Positions 1 to 8,217 are shown, counted from the first letter of the stretch. The stretch is 64,000 bases of DNA from Bacillota bacterium (GCA_023400055.1 JAEXFN010000020.1:186001-250000), one strand, 5' to 3'. Notes: generated by a model not told the origin, from the letters alone. Made by a program: numbers and translations.

Positions 1-882
1 AGTCCCAACGCTTATCGCCAGATTGCAACGGCTTTACCGGTTGACCTGGACAATGACGGCAAAGCCGAGATCGTGGTGACGTATCAAAATAGCGGCATCG
101 CGGTTTTAAAATTGACAAACCGCTCGATCAGCACCGCCTGGGAAAACTATCCCTGGGGAAAAATTTTGGCGGTTTCCGCCACGGACATCGATAATGACGG
201 CCATCAAGAGGTACTCTTCAGTACTTCGCAGAAAGTGGTTTATATCCTCAGCTGTTTCGAAAAGCGATTCCGTTTTAAGGCGCAATTGACCAACTACAAT
301 TATACCATCGAACAATCGGCTTTTTTGAAGATTGCCGATCAAAATTACTGGGTCACGACCGATACCGCCGGCAAACTTCATGTCGTCAAATTGGCCAAAG
401 CCATCAAGGAATGGCGCGAAATCGCTTCATATACCATCGGGCGGATCAATCAGATTGCCGGTTTGGGCTCCGACAGGTTGTTGCTATGGGCTGTCAATCA
501 ACAGGTCTATTATTATGGTTTTTATGACGCAACAGGCTTTAAACTTGCACATGAGGGACAATTCTCCGCATTAAAACCGGGACTGCTCTTTTATGCCAAC
601 CGCCTTTATCTATCGCCCCGTTCATTGGCCTTTCCGGGCGGCCCCGTGGCAATAAACGAGGATAAGAACACCGTTCAGTACAGTACCGCTTCAAATATCT
701 TGGAAATCAATAAGCAGTCATTATCGTCCGTAATGCTGAATGGAGAGCCCCTGGTCCTTGCCGATTCGAATGATTTATTGATCCGTAACGGCGAAATATA
801 TATTTTAGTGCAAAGTTTTGAAAAATATTTGAATATACCGATTTCGGTTGACTTGAATCAGAAGATCATTACTTTACCCTGA
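1..882 (+). CDS. FG-GAP/VCBS-repeat protein, C-terminal part (5' end outside window)
   Basis: The reading frame is open from base 1, so only the last 293 codons are present. Two Asp-rich calcium-loop motifs, DLDNDGKAEI (bases 46-75) and DIDNDGHQEV (about 187-216), are the signature of FG-GAP/VCBS beta-propeller repeats, usually found in exported or surface proteins. The C-terminal 60 residues look like a separate short beta domain (VMLNGEPLVLADSN ... GEIYILVQSFEKYL), reminiscent of copper-amine-oxidase-like stalk domains, but I do not claim that. The signal peptide, if any, lies upstream of the window. Function unknown; a cell-surface or spore-surface role is inference. Confidence 0.7.
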   Translation, partial: SPNAYRQIATALPVDLDNDGKAEIVVTYQNSGIAVLKLTNRSISTAWENYPWGKILAVSATDIDNDGHQEVLFSTSQKVVYILSCFEKRFRFKAQLTNYNYTIEQSAFLKIADQNYWVTTDTAGKLHVVKLAKAIKEWREIASYTIGRINQIAGLGSDRLLLWAVNQQVYYYGFYDATGFKLAHEGQFSALKPGLLFYANRLYLSPRSLAFPGGPVAINEDKNTVQYSTASNILEINKQSLSSVMLNGEPLVLADSNDLLIRNGEIYILVQSFEKYLNIPISVDLNQKIITLP

Positions 883-944
883 CATTCAGTCATAATTTTA
901 TATTCCCCCCCATAAATTTTAATAGAGAAGGAGGGGGTAAGGTA

Positions 945-1349
945 ATGGCCGATCATGATCAGGAGAACGCATCATTCCCGTTAAGTTCAATCGTTCGAGG
1001 CACGCTGGTTTTTATTATCGTTGTGGCAATATTGACCCTTCTACTGTCGGTATTAACCGAATTGGGCTGGATGATTACCGTATTCATGCCAAATTACTAT
1101 TATTTATTCATTATCTACATCGGTATCGTTTGCGGCGCGGTTTACGCGGGTAGAAACGCCCGCCAGGACGGTTGGTTGACCGGGACGGGGGTCGGCGTTC
1201 TCAGCTCATTATTGTTGCTCCTGATCCTGATTTTCATCGTGCGTGAGCGATTTCAGATTACAGCCTTTATCGTCAAAACATTGATCAATGCTTTCATTGG
1301 GGCATTTGGCGGTATCATCGGCGTAAATCTGGCCGGCCAAAAAAGCTGA
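945..1349 (+). CDS. TIGR04086-type small membrane protein
   Basis: 134 residues with four predicted membrane segments: about residues 16-40, 47-65, 84-104 and 112-130. A short Gly-rich loop (YAGRNARQDGW) separates the second and third. The pattern fits the TIGR04086 family of small Bacillota membrane proteins of unknown role. The ATG follows a strong AGGAGG-type ribosome site (bases 926-937). It follows the FG-GAP gene by 62 bp and may be cotranscribed with it. No function can be read from the sequence. Confidence 0.7.
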   Translation: MADHDQENASFPLSSIVRGTLVFIIVVAILTLLLSVLTELGWMITVFMPNYYYLFIIYIGIVCGAVYAGRNARQDGWLTGTGVGVLSSLLLLLILIFIVRERFQITAFIVKTLINAFIGAFGGIIGVNLAGQKS

Positions 1350-1420
1350 CCCACCAAAGCCGGATAACTCGATGTGCTGCATATGGAAAATTTTATTCCC
1401 AATAAATTCGCAATATTAAA

Positions 1421-1449
1421 TTGACAAATCGGTCCTGATTGGTTATAAT
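1421..1449 (+). promoter_or_regulatory. Sigma-A promoter of tRNA-Trp
   Basis: TTGACA at 1421-1426, a 17-bp spacer and TATAAT at 1444-1449: a perfect housekeeping consensus. The tRNA begins 11 bp after the -10 box. Confidence 0.85.
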
Positions 1450-1460
1450 TTAATCCGAAC

Positions 1461-1536
1461 AGGGGAGTAGCTCAATTGGTAGAGCGTCGGTCTCCAAAAC
1501 CGGTGGCTGCGGGTTCAAGTCCTGTCTCCCCTGCCA
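1461..1536 (+). tRNA. tRNA-Trp (anticodon CCA)
   Basis: A 76-nt cloverleaf. The acceptor AGGGGAG pairs with CTCCCCT, the D arm is GCTC...GAGC, the anticodon stem TCGGT/ACCGG closes the loop CTCCAAA (anticodon CCA), and the T loop is TTCAAGT. The CCA tail is encoded. A weak CGG/CCG stem with a run of T's follows at about 1553-1572 and may end transcription. This tRNA often sits near secE in Bacillota; here it stands alone ahead of pduL. Confidence 0.97.
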
Positions 1537-1621
1537 GATAACTTTATGTATCGGTGTAAAGCCGTTTTTTTTATGTCTAAAATTATTGGCAATGATATCT
1601 AGTGGAGGCGGAAAATTCAAA

Positions 1622-2197
1622 ATGGTAAGTAACAAAGTACCGGTCGGAATTTCAAATCGACATGTTCATGTGACCCAAGCCGATCTGGAGACTCTTTTCG
1701 GAGCAGGGTATGAACTGAAGCAGTCCAAGCCGCTGTCGCAGCCGGGCCAATTTGCTGCCGAGGAAGTAGTCAATCTCATCGGACCCAAAAATACGATTGC
1801 CAAAGTCCGGATCCTGGGGCCGGTTCGTCCCGCCACTCAAGTGGAAATCTCACGGACCGACAGTTTTACCCTGGGCGTCAGTGCGCCCGTTCGTGATTCG
1901 GGTTCTGTCGCCGGTTCCGCCGGTATCGTCATCGAAGGGCCCAAAGGCCGTGTAGAACTGAAGGAGGGTGTCATCATCGCCCAACGCCATCTGCATCTGC
2001 ATACCGATGAAGCCGCAGAGCTCGGTCTAAAAGATAAAGATTGGATCGATGTTCAGTTCGATGGGGACCGGAGCGTTACTTTTCACAAAGTTTTGGTACG
2101 GGTGAGCCCCAAATTCGCCAAGGATCTTCATCTGGATACCGACGAAGCGAATGCGGCCGGTTTAGCCAACGGCAATCTGGGAACAATCGTTAAGTAA
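1622..2197 (+). CDS. pduL: PduL-type phosphate acyltransferase
   Basis: 191 residues, the usual length of the short form of PduL. The enzyme moves an acyl group between CoA and phosphate (acetyl-CoA or propanoyl-CoA to acyl-phosphate) and, with an acetate kinase, makes ATP by fermentation. Both PduL half-domains are visible. Each carries its zinc-ligand histidine motif: ISNRHVHVT near residue 11 and IAQRHLHLHTDEA near residue 120. No microcompartment targeting helix precedes the first domain, which suggests a soluble housekeeping form. An in-frame ATG at 1586 lies upstream of the GGAGG at 1604-1608, so the ATG at 1622 is preferred. No kinase gene is adjacent. Confidence 0.9.
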   Translation: MVSNKVPVGISNRHVHVTQADLETLFGAGYELKQSKPLSQPGQFAAEEVVNLIGPKNTIAKVRILGPVRPATQVEISRTDSFTLGVSAPVRDSGSVAGSAGIVIEGPKGRVELKEGVIIAQRHLHLHTDEAAELGLKDKDWIDVQFDGDRSVTFHKVLVRVSPKFAKDLHLDTDEANAAGLANGNLGTIVK

Positions 2198-2265
2198 GTT
2201 ATTATAATTAATAATTATAAGTTATTATTTATTATTAATGAATTTAAATAAATGTGGTGATTAAA

Positions 2266-2481
2266 GTGCCGGTTTATGAATTCCGCTGTAAAACTTGCCA
2301 ACGTGATTTTGAAGAACTGTGCCGAATGGGTCAGAGCGTCGATTCTTGCCCGTTTTGCGGCTCGCCGCAGGTTCAGAAAAAAGTCTCGGCCTTTATCGCC
2401 AATAGCGCCGGAACCTCCGGGGGTTCCGCTTCGCATTCGTGTGGCAATTGCCACGGCGGACATTGCGATTCCTGCCATTGA
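2266..2481 (+). CDS. FmdB-family zinc-ribbon protein
   Basis: 71 residues. The N-terminus MPVYEFRCKTCQRDFE followed by CPFCG matches the FmdB/CxxC_CxxC_SSSS regulatory-protein family, with two CxxC knuckles that bind zinc. The tail is rich in Ser, Gly, Cys and His (SHSCGNCHGGHCDSCH), adding two more CxxC motifs, as in many members. The GTG at 2266 is chosen because the family starts with MPxYEY/F and GGTGA sits 5 nt upstream; a GTG at 2254 is also in frame. Biochemical role unknown. Confidence 0.8.
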   Translation: MPVYEFRCKTCQRDFEELCRMGQSVDSCPFCGSPQVQKKVSAFIANSAGTSGGSASHSCGNCHGGHCDSCH

Positions 2482-2541
2482 TGACCTTAAATTATAGCAC
2501 TTTAATTTATTCTACAATTGAATAATATACATGACATCGTT

Positions 2542-2577
2542 ATTTCTCATCCTATGATCGGGATGAGAAATTTTTTC
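2542..2577 (+). terminator. Rho-independent terminator after the FmdB-type gene
   Basis: An 11-bp perfect stem (ATTTCTCATCC / GGATGAGAAAT, 2542-2552 with 2561-2571), an 8-nt loop, then a T run. Confidence 0.85.
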
Positions 2578-2635
2578 ATTTTTCCAGGCGCAATTTTAAA
2601 AGTTGATGATCTTCCATGATTAAGAGCTTGTCTTA

Positions 2636-2664
2636 TTGTATGATAAATAATCCTGTGATATTAT
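2636..2664 (+). promoter_or_regulatory. Putative ilvC promoter
   Basis: TTGTAT (2636-2641), 17 bp, TATTAT (2659-2664), 41 bp before the ilvC start. Overlapping alternative boxes exist. No T-box or leader peptide is visible between the terminator and the gene. Confidence 0.4.
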
Positions 2665-2704
2665 AATTATTAATGTATTGAATATTGGAAAGGGGATTTC
2701 ATTC

Positions 2705-3700
2705 ATGGCAAAAATGTACTATGACCAAGATGCGAATCTTGATCTTTTAAAGGGCAAAAAAATTGCGATCATTGGTTATGGCAGTCAAGGTCATGCCCAT
2801 GCGCAAAACCTGCGCGACAGCGGTTTGGATGTCATTGTCGGGCAGCGTCCCGGGAGCGCGAATTACGATGCCGCCATTGCTGACGGATTTACACCCGTAT
2901 CGGTCGCAGAAGCCGCCAAACAAGCCAATCTCATTCAAATCCTGGTGCCGGATCAGACCCAGGCGGCTTTATACAAAACCGATATCGAACCGTACTTAGA
3001 CGAGACCAAGACCTTAGTTTTTGCCCATGGTTTCAATATTCATTTTTATCAAATCCTCCCGCCGAAAAATATCGATGTTATCATGATTGCGCCGAAAGGC
3101 CCCGGCCATTTGGTCCGGCGGGTTTATGCCGAAGGCGGCGGCGTTCCGTCCCTGATCGCCGTCCATCAGGATGCAACCGGTAAGGCAAAAGAAATTGCTC
3201 TGGCCTATGCCAAAGGGATCGGCGCCACCCGGGCCGGCGTTCTCGAAACCACCTTCAAGGAAGAAACCGAGACCGATCTATTTGGCGAACAAGCCGTGCT
3301 TTGTGGCGGCTGCGCCGAATTGGTCAAAGCCGGCTTTGATACCTTGGTGGAAGCCGGCTACCAACCGGAAATCGCTTATTTCGAATGCTTGCATGAACTC
3401 AAATTGATTGTGGACCTCATGTACGAAGGCGGCATCGCCCGGATGCGTTATTCCATCAGCGATACCGCTGAATATGGCGATCTGATGGTCGGCAAACGAA
3501 TCATTAATGAAGACACCCGGAAAGAAATGAAAAAAGTGCTCTCCGAAATTCAAAGCGGCCGTTTTGCCCGCGAATGGCTATTGGAAAATCAGGCCGGCCG
3601 ACCGGTTTTCAATGCTTTGCGCCGGATCGAGGCCGATCATTTGATTGAAATCGTTGGCAAGAAATTGCGCGACATGATGTCCTGGATTAAGAAAAAATAA
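2705..3700 (+). CDS. ilvC: Ketol-acid reductoisomerase
   Basis: 331 residues, the normal class I length. It converts acetolactate (or acetohydroxybutyrate) to the dihydroxy acid in valine, leucine and isoleucine synthesis, using NAD(P)H and magnesium. The Rossmann motif GYGSQGHAHAQNL is near residue 23. The catalytic block with ETFKEETETDLFGEQ, which holds the metal-binding Asp and Glu, is near residue 190, and CLHELKLIVDLMYEGG follows. The ATG at 2705 has GGAAAGGGG upstream; an ATG at 2678 lies before that ribosome site and is less likely. The gene is alone, without ilvB, ilvN or leuA, between two terminators. Confidence 0.95.
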   Translation: MAKMYYDQDANLDLLKGKKIAIIGYGSQGHAHAQNLRDSGLDVIVGQRPGSANYDAAIADGFTPVSVAEAAKQANLIQILVPDQTQAALYKTDIEPYLDETKTLVFAHGFNIHFYQILPPKNIDVIMIAPKGPGHLVRRVYAEGGGVPSLIAVHQDATGKAKEIALAYAKGIGATRAGVLETTFKEETETDLFGEQAVLCGGCAELVKAGFDTLVEAGYQPEIAYFECLHELKLIVDLMYEGGIARMRYSISDTAEYGDLMVGKRIINEDTRKEMKKVLSEIQSGRFAREWLLENQAGRPVFNALRRIEADHLIEIVGKKLRDMMSWIKKK

Positions 3701-3742
3701 ATTTTGCGATTTGTGATTTATGATAGGCTAGAAATAAAAAGA

Positions 3743-3776
3743 AGAACCATGTTTCGAAAACGAACATGGTTCTTTT
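3743..3776 (+). terminator. ilvC terminator
   Basis: AGAACCATGT pairs with ACATGGTTCT (3743-3752 with 3764-3773) around an A-rich loop and is followed by TTTT. Confidence 0.8.
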
Positions 3777-3779
3777 AAA

Positions 3780-4022
3780 TAATTATTTAGTTTACATAAG
3801 GTATATTATACGACTATTATTATTTATAAATTTTACTTTGATGCTCTTGGATGGCATTAAGTAGTAGGACAGTGACAAGAAGATAGAATCTTTAGTGACA
3901 TGATTGTGTATCTATTCAATTGAAGTGACAAGAAAATGCATCCTTCAAATCAACCATCTTTAACATCCCGGCTTCAACTAGTTCTAGTTACTGGTGGTTT
4001 ATTGTAAATTTCAAGTAGCAAC
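3780..4022. other. AT-rich intergenic scar with three AGTGACA repeats
   Basis: No gene is seen. The stretch is much more AT-rich than its left neighbour. The heptamer AGTGACA occurs at 3871-3877, 3894-3900 and 3924-3930. Two of the three are followed by the near-identical AAGAAGAT and AAGAAAAT. Multiple short TGACA-type repeats are typical of the ends of IS21-family insertion sequences, so this may be an IS end remnant. No istA or istB is present. Confidence 0.4.
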
Positions 4023-4274
4023 TTAAAATGTATAAATAGGCTTCTTTATGATTGATAACCTCCAAGTGTTTCCGCCTATCGTAATTCCTTCGTTAATGAC
4101 TATGGAAGTCTCAATTAGATTTAAAGTGTTGCCTTCTATCGCATTGGAGTTATAGGTAAAATCAGTAATAAAGTTTTCACGCCAACTTTTCATTGTTTCT
4201 TTCGGCAAAGGCCGAAGTTTGTCCAATTGTTTCTTTAAATCATCAATTTTCTTCAAATCATGCATCTCATGCAT
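4023..4274 (-). pseudogene. Frameshifted Fic-family gene remnant
   Basis: The start ATG (4274) has a textbook GGAGG seven bases upstream. The protein begins MHEMHDLKKIDDLKKQLDKL and carries YNSNAIEGN, the (S/T)xxxE(G/N) inhibitory helix of Fic AMP-transferases, near residue 40. After ITIGG the frame goes wrong. Another frame of the same DNA reads KHLEVINHKEAYLYIL, the expected continuation of the family (DHLEVINHKEA). A small deletion or frameshift at about 4075 is therefore inferred. The catalytic HPFxxGNGR half is missing, so the remnant cannot AMPylate. Low GC content suggests acquisition by transfer. Confidence 0.75.
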
Positions 4275-4434
4275 CGCTGCACCTCCAAACAAAATGGCAA
4301 GATGGATTGTTATCTGCATTTTAATTACTTCAAACTCAAAAAAAATAATACTCCTGGAACAAGTGATTTATTCCACAAATATAACATAATAACAGCTAGT
4401 TGGATGCTTTAGTGATGCATTATCAAGTGACTTT

Positions 4435-5090
4435 TCATCGCTCGTTAACTTTAAATTGTATTTCACCGATTATCTTGTTCATATCATTCAAACGATAAGT
4501 TCCGAGAATATGTAAATTGCCCGGCCAATCTTCACCAGGAATATCTCCGGTAATTACTATTTTTTCTCCAAATACTATCCAAAAAACTGTAAGGTTGTTT
4601 CGATTTAAAAAGTCACAAAATAATTGGCGATTAATAAGTAATGCACTTGGACCGGGTGAATTTAATGAAGGATCGAATGCCGTTAGTATTTTATCATAAT
4701 TATAGTAATGCCCTTCTTTTCCCATCCAATTCAAATCCATATTGTCAATTAACCATTTAGAAGGAAGGGAAACATCGATTTGATGATTTATTGAACAATC
4801 ATAACTAGTATCTTCCCTAGAATAATGGTCTGTTGTTAATAATAACGATTTTATTACCCGAGCAACATTTTGACCTTCATCAGTATTATTATTATGACTA
4901 TAAGGTTGACAATAAAATTTTTCGTAATATAAATATGCTGGAGACCAATAATATTCTCCGTAAAACAACCTGTGAGGTGTTTCGGGTTCAGGTAAATAAT
5001 AATTATGTTTATTACTTCGCCATTGAGTTTTCATAAATTCAAATATTTCATCAGCATCAGAATCAGACTTTTTAACAATATAACTATGAA
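4435..5090 (-). pseudogene. C-terminal fragment of a large protein, possibly a STAND/AAA ATPase
   Basis: About 217 codons end at a natural stop (4435). The fragment has no start of its own: its frame runs straight out of the truncated metN. The first foreign residues are about SIHSYIVKKSDSDADEIF. The later part (LNWMGKEGHYYNYDKIL, FDPSLNSPGPSALLI, FWIVFGEKIVITGD) resembles, from memory, the C-terminal region of very large ATP-binding proteins of the STAND class found in defence islands. No NTPase motif remains, so this is a weak family call. GC content is far below that of metN. Confidence 0.45.
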
Positions 5091-5971
5091 TTGAATAAGC
5101 GGGATATCTCCGAGATAAAGGCCTGGCTCGTTTTTTCCCCGACGAACGAGATCCGGGCGATGGTTTCGTCGTCGCTAACCGATTGCATGAACTCTTCCGA
5201 TTCCAGCAGTTCATAGGCGCGGTTCAGCTGAAACACCGTGGCAATAAAATCTTTCGTGACCTGAGCTTTGGGATTGGAAAAGATCTGCAACAGTTCGCCT
5301 TCCTCGACGATTACGCCGTTTTCCATCACCGCCACCCGGTTGCAGATCTCCTTGATGACTTGCATCTCGTGGGTGATGATCACCACGGTCAGCTTGAGCT
5401 TTTGGTTAATATCCTTCAAAAGTTTCAAGATGGATTGGGTGGTTTGGGGGTCCAACGCGGAAGTCGCTTCATCACACAAGATAACCTCGGGATCGTTCGC
5501 CAAGGCCCGGGCGATGGCTACCCGCTGTTTTTGACCGCCGCTAAGCTGCGATGGATAAGCGTGGACCTTTTCGCTGATGCCGACCAAGTCCAACAGGCTC
5601 AACACCTTGGCGGCAATCTGCTGTTTGGTGAGGCCTTTCTTCTTTAGCGGATAAGCGATGTTTTGAAATACATCGCGGGATTTCATCAGATTGAAGCTTT
5701 GAAAGATCATGCCGATCTTTTCTCTGCTCTTGCGCAGCTCTTTTGGGGATAACGCGGTAAGCTCCTTGCCATTTACGGTAACCGTTCCGGAAGTCGGTCG
5801 CTCTAATAGGTTAATGCAACGGATTAAGGTGCTCTTGCCGGCTCCGCTGTAACCGATGATGCCAAAGATCTCTCCGTTTTTAATATGTAAACTTACGCCG
5901 CGCAACGCTTCCAACTGGCTGTCTTTGGTGGCAAAAGTTTTCCTGATGTCTTGCAGCTGAATCAATGCCAT
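5084..5971 (-). pseudogene. metN: MetN methionine-importer ATPase, truncated in the NIL domain
   Basis: The ABC ATPase part is intact: Walker A GYSGAGKST near residue 38, signature LSGGQKQR, Walker B VILCDEATSALD and the switch His in VVIITHEM. MetN normally ends with a full NIL (substrate-sensing) domain. Here that domain begins (ETIARISFVGEKTSQ) but stops at SEISRLFNS, where the sequence turns into unrelated AT-rich DNA. metI and metQ are absent. The start MALIQLQDIRKTF is set by family alignment; a GGGGGA abuts it, which is tight spacing, and the frame stays open upstream to 6052. The ATPase could still fold but has no local partners, so it is probably a pseudogene. Confidence 0.8.
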
Positions 5972-6243
5972 TCCCCCGTATACTTTGGGTTTAGTATCAG
6001 GCTCATAAGGCGAGATACACCTGAGGCGTTTTCTTATAGATAGGCATGTCAAAGAATTAGTATTGTTATTCCCATAGGAATATGTGGAATTATAATATAA
6101 TCATAAATGGGTTTTCCTATAAAGTCAATAGGAATAGTTGTATTTTGGATTATAAAGCACCTCTGGAGATGCTTTATCGAGAAATCCTCACCCAAATGGA
6201 ATCGGAGCAAGACGTGGAATAGCTTATTGAAGGCGCTTTCCTG

Positions 6244-6621
6244 GATATTATACCGTGAAAAGCCGGGCATGAAGTATCGTTTTTGTACCCGAAAAATATC
6301 ATCCGCATCCCGAACCATGATTCGCAGGATTCAAGGATTAACGTGATTCAATTCGGCCGAGGATCCCAGGAAAATCCCAACTTACATTCGTACGGCCGTC
6401 AAGGATGGTGGTCGTATGAATGCAAAGTCGAATGTCCCTATAAAAAGAGCCGATCACGGATGAATGGATTTAAGGATTTCACGGCAAAACCCACTTCCCG
6501 ATCGCTAGGCCGTGGAATCCTTTCATCGTTAAATCCGTAATCGAGTCTTTTTGCCAATCAACAAGCTCTCTCAAACACTCAACAAGCGGTTCTGCCCCGG
6601 TTACCTATGCGGGAGCTAACT
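6244..6621 (-). repeat. Dispersed repeat, copy A1 (partial)
   Basis: This matches the reverse complement of the element at 16225-16730, with roughly 95% identity over the middle 190 bp by eye. It is truncated at both ends. The outer part of the terminal repeat is lost near 6621 (only AGTTAGCTCC remains) and similarity stops near 6244. Coordinates are approximate. Confidence 0.8.
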
Positions 6622-6780
6622 CATTAGCTTGTTGAATGACTGGAAGAGCTTATTTATTCACAAAAAGAACTCTTTTATTAACAAAACGAGCTCATTTATC
6701 CACAAAATGAGCTCGTTGAACGACTGAAAGAGCTCACTTATTCACAAAAAGAGCTTGTTGATGATTATCAAGTTAGCTCC
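6541..6780 (+). repeat. 21-bp tandem array 1 and an outward terminal repeat
   Basis: Six clean units of exactly 21 bp start at 6646, 6667, 6688, 6709, 6730 and 6751, each opening with GAGCTC, GAGCTT or GAACTC. More degenerate 21-bp units extend left to about 6541. Read in frame, each unit is a heptad such as ELIYSQK, ELIYPQN or ELVERLK, with one TAA stop in unit two. The last unit runs into ATGATTATCAAGTTAGCTCC (6761-6780), the terminal repeat of the 16.2-kb element. Confidence 0.8.
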
Positions 6781-7113
6781 GCAAGAGATTGAAAGATGTA
6801 TTGTTTTTTAGACCAGAGTATTCCGCCCCAGCGGTCTACAGGGAGGTAGACCGGCACGGCATTGCGAATGGAGCGCATGCCGTTGCCCAACGGGAATCAC
6901 TTTCAAGTAGAGTTGCGATGGCAGAATCGATTCTTAGTGGCATTCGCTGCGTTTAGTAAAGTCAAATGCCGGCAAATGCCGGCCCTACGGCGGGGTAGGT
7001 CCACGGTGTTGGGGTTGGCCGGTTCAACCCCTGGACATTTCGCACAGGATTAAGCGGGATTGGCATGACTTTCTCCTTAGAATACTAAAAGGAATCCCAG
7101 GTCGATTTCAGAA
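6781..7113. other. Gene-free stretch between repeat copies
   Basis: No convincing gene is seen. The stretch has short GC-rich inverted pieces (CGGCAAATGCCGG at about 6969, and GGTCTAC / GTAGACC at about 6833-6852) and no ribosome site. It may be the decayed inside of another repeat element, because it lies between a terminal repeat (6761-6780) and copy A2. Confidence 0.4.
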
Positions 7114-7249
7114 TGTGGATTGATATTTTTCGCGTACGAAAACGATACTTCATGTCCGGCTTTTCGCGATATAATATCAATCATGGAAGTTATCTTTCAT
7201 TGGAGAATCCGTCGGTGATACTCACGGACTTTGGTCATGGGTCAAAGCT
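7114..7249 (+). repeat. Dispersed repeat, copy A2 (partial)
   Basis: About 135 bp resemble 16545-16683 in the same orientation, including TACGAAAACGATACTTCA, CCGGCTTTTCGCG and GTCATGGGTCAAA. It is inverted relative to copy A1. Confidence 0.75.
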
Positions 7250-7262
7250 GGCTTCGAATGAT

Positions 7263-7303
7263 AAAAAAGAGATCCCGAGCGAAGCACTCCGGATCTCTTT
7301 TTT
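7263..7303 (-). terminator. Terminator after xerD
   Basis: AAAAAAGAGATCC and GGATCTCTTTTTT form a long stem around a 15-nt middle. It has A and T runs on both sides and could work in both directions. Confidence 0.85.
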
Positions 7304-7326
7304 GGACATTGTAAATTCCAGTAGAT

Positions 7327-8217
7327 CTATTTGGCGCGGGGATGGGCCTTCTCATAAACCTCTTTAATATGGTCTTTGGTCAAATGAGTGTAAACCTGAG
7401 TGGTCGAGATGTCGGCATGTCCCAGCATTTCCTGGACCGAACGGAGATCGGCGCCATTCTCCAACAAATGGGTGGCAAAGGAATGACGCAACGTATGCGG
7501 GGTAATCTCGATGGCGATCCCCAGATTTTCGGAATATTTCTTGATGATCTTCCAGAATCCCTGACGGGTCAAGCCCTTGCCATGGTGGTTGAGGAACAGG
7601 GTGTTCTCATAGGGGCTCGAGGCCAAGAATTTCCGGGCGTGTTCCAGATAGATCTTTACATATTTGGTGGCGACCGATCCCAAGGGCACGATTCGTTCCT
7701 TGGAACCTTTGCCGAAACAACGGACATAACTCATTTCGAGGTTCAGATCGTTGACCTTTAATGAAACCAGCTCCGAAACGCGTAAGCCGGTGGCATATAG
7801 GACCTCTAACATGGCCCGGTCCCGCACGCCGACCGGGTTCTTCAAATCCGGCTGTTCCAGTAGCTGTTCCACGTCTTGAACCGAGAGAACGCGCGGCAAA
7901 CGTTTTTCCTGTTTGGGGGCGTCCAAGTTAATCGTGGGGTCCCGCTCAATCATTCCTTCGCGCGCTAAAAAATGATAATATGATTTAATCGCCGCCAGAT
8001 TCCGGGAAAGAGTCGCTGTGGCTTTACCACGGGCTTGAAGCAACAATAAGTAGCCGATGACCGTGGCTTGGGTGGTCGCTGGGAGATCGAGATTCTTCTT
8101 TTCCTTCAGGTAATTCAAGAATTGACGCAAATCCCGACCGTAGGATTCCAAGGTATTTTTGGCTAAACCGCGTTCCACAGACAGGTAATTGAGGTAATCT
8201 TGGAGGCTGTCTTGCAA
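7327..8217 (-). CDS. xerD: Tyrosine recombinase XerD
   Basis: 296 residues, normal for XerD. With XerC it resolves chromosome dimers at dif. The N-terminal SAM-like DNA-binding domain covers about residues 1-85. The catalytic residues are all visible: Arg in YATGLRVSEL, Lys in CFGKGSKER, HTLRHSFATHLL (HxxR), the His in MLGHADISTTQ, and the nucleophile Tyr in TQVYTHLT. A TTG at 8226 would abut the AGGAG, while the TTG at 8217 lies nine bases from it, so 8217 is preferred. It follows spoIIM, as in many Bacillota, but deoB and pdp, which often come next, are at 33.5-36.0 kb. Confidence 0.93.
   Translation of the reverse strand: MQDSLQDYLNYLSVERGLAKNTLESYGRDLRQFLNYLKEKKNLDLPATTQATVIGYLLLLQARGKATATLSRNLAAIKSYYHFLAREGMIERDPTINLDAPKQEKRLPRVLSVQDVEQLLEQPDLKNPVGVRDRAMLEVLYATGLRVSELVSLKVNDLNLEMSYVRCFGKGSKERIVPLGSVATKYVKIYLEHARKFLASSPYENTLFLNHHGKGLTRQGFWKIIKKYSENLGIAIEITPHTLRHSFATHLLENGADLRSVQEMLGHADISTTQVYTHLTKDHIKEVYEKAHPRAK

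Noticed and set aside
2482..2704. T-box or leader peptide controlling ilvC
   Set aside because: No T-box consensus (TGGNACCGCG) and no run of Ile, Leu or Val codons were found.
5090..5214. N-terminus of the minus-strand protein fragment at 4435
   Set aside because: The residues upstream of about 5090 are an out-of-frame reading of metN, not part of the foreign protein.
6047..6052. TTGACA as a metN promoter
   Set aside because: The nearest -10-like box (TATAAG) is only about 8 bp away, far from the required 17.
5972..6060. SAM riboswitch ahead of metN
   Set aside because: None of the S-box blocks seen before metK (GAGGTGGAGG, CAACC, GGTGCTAATTCC) occurs here.
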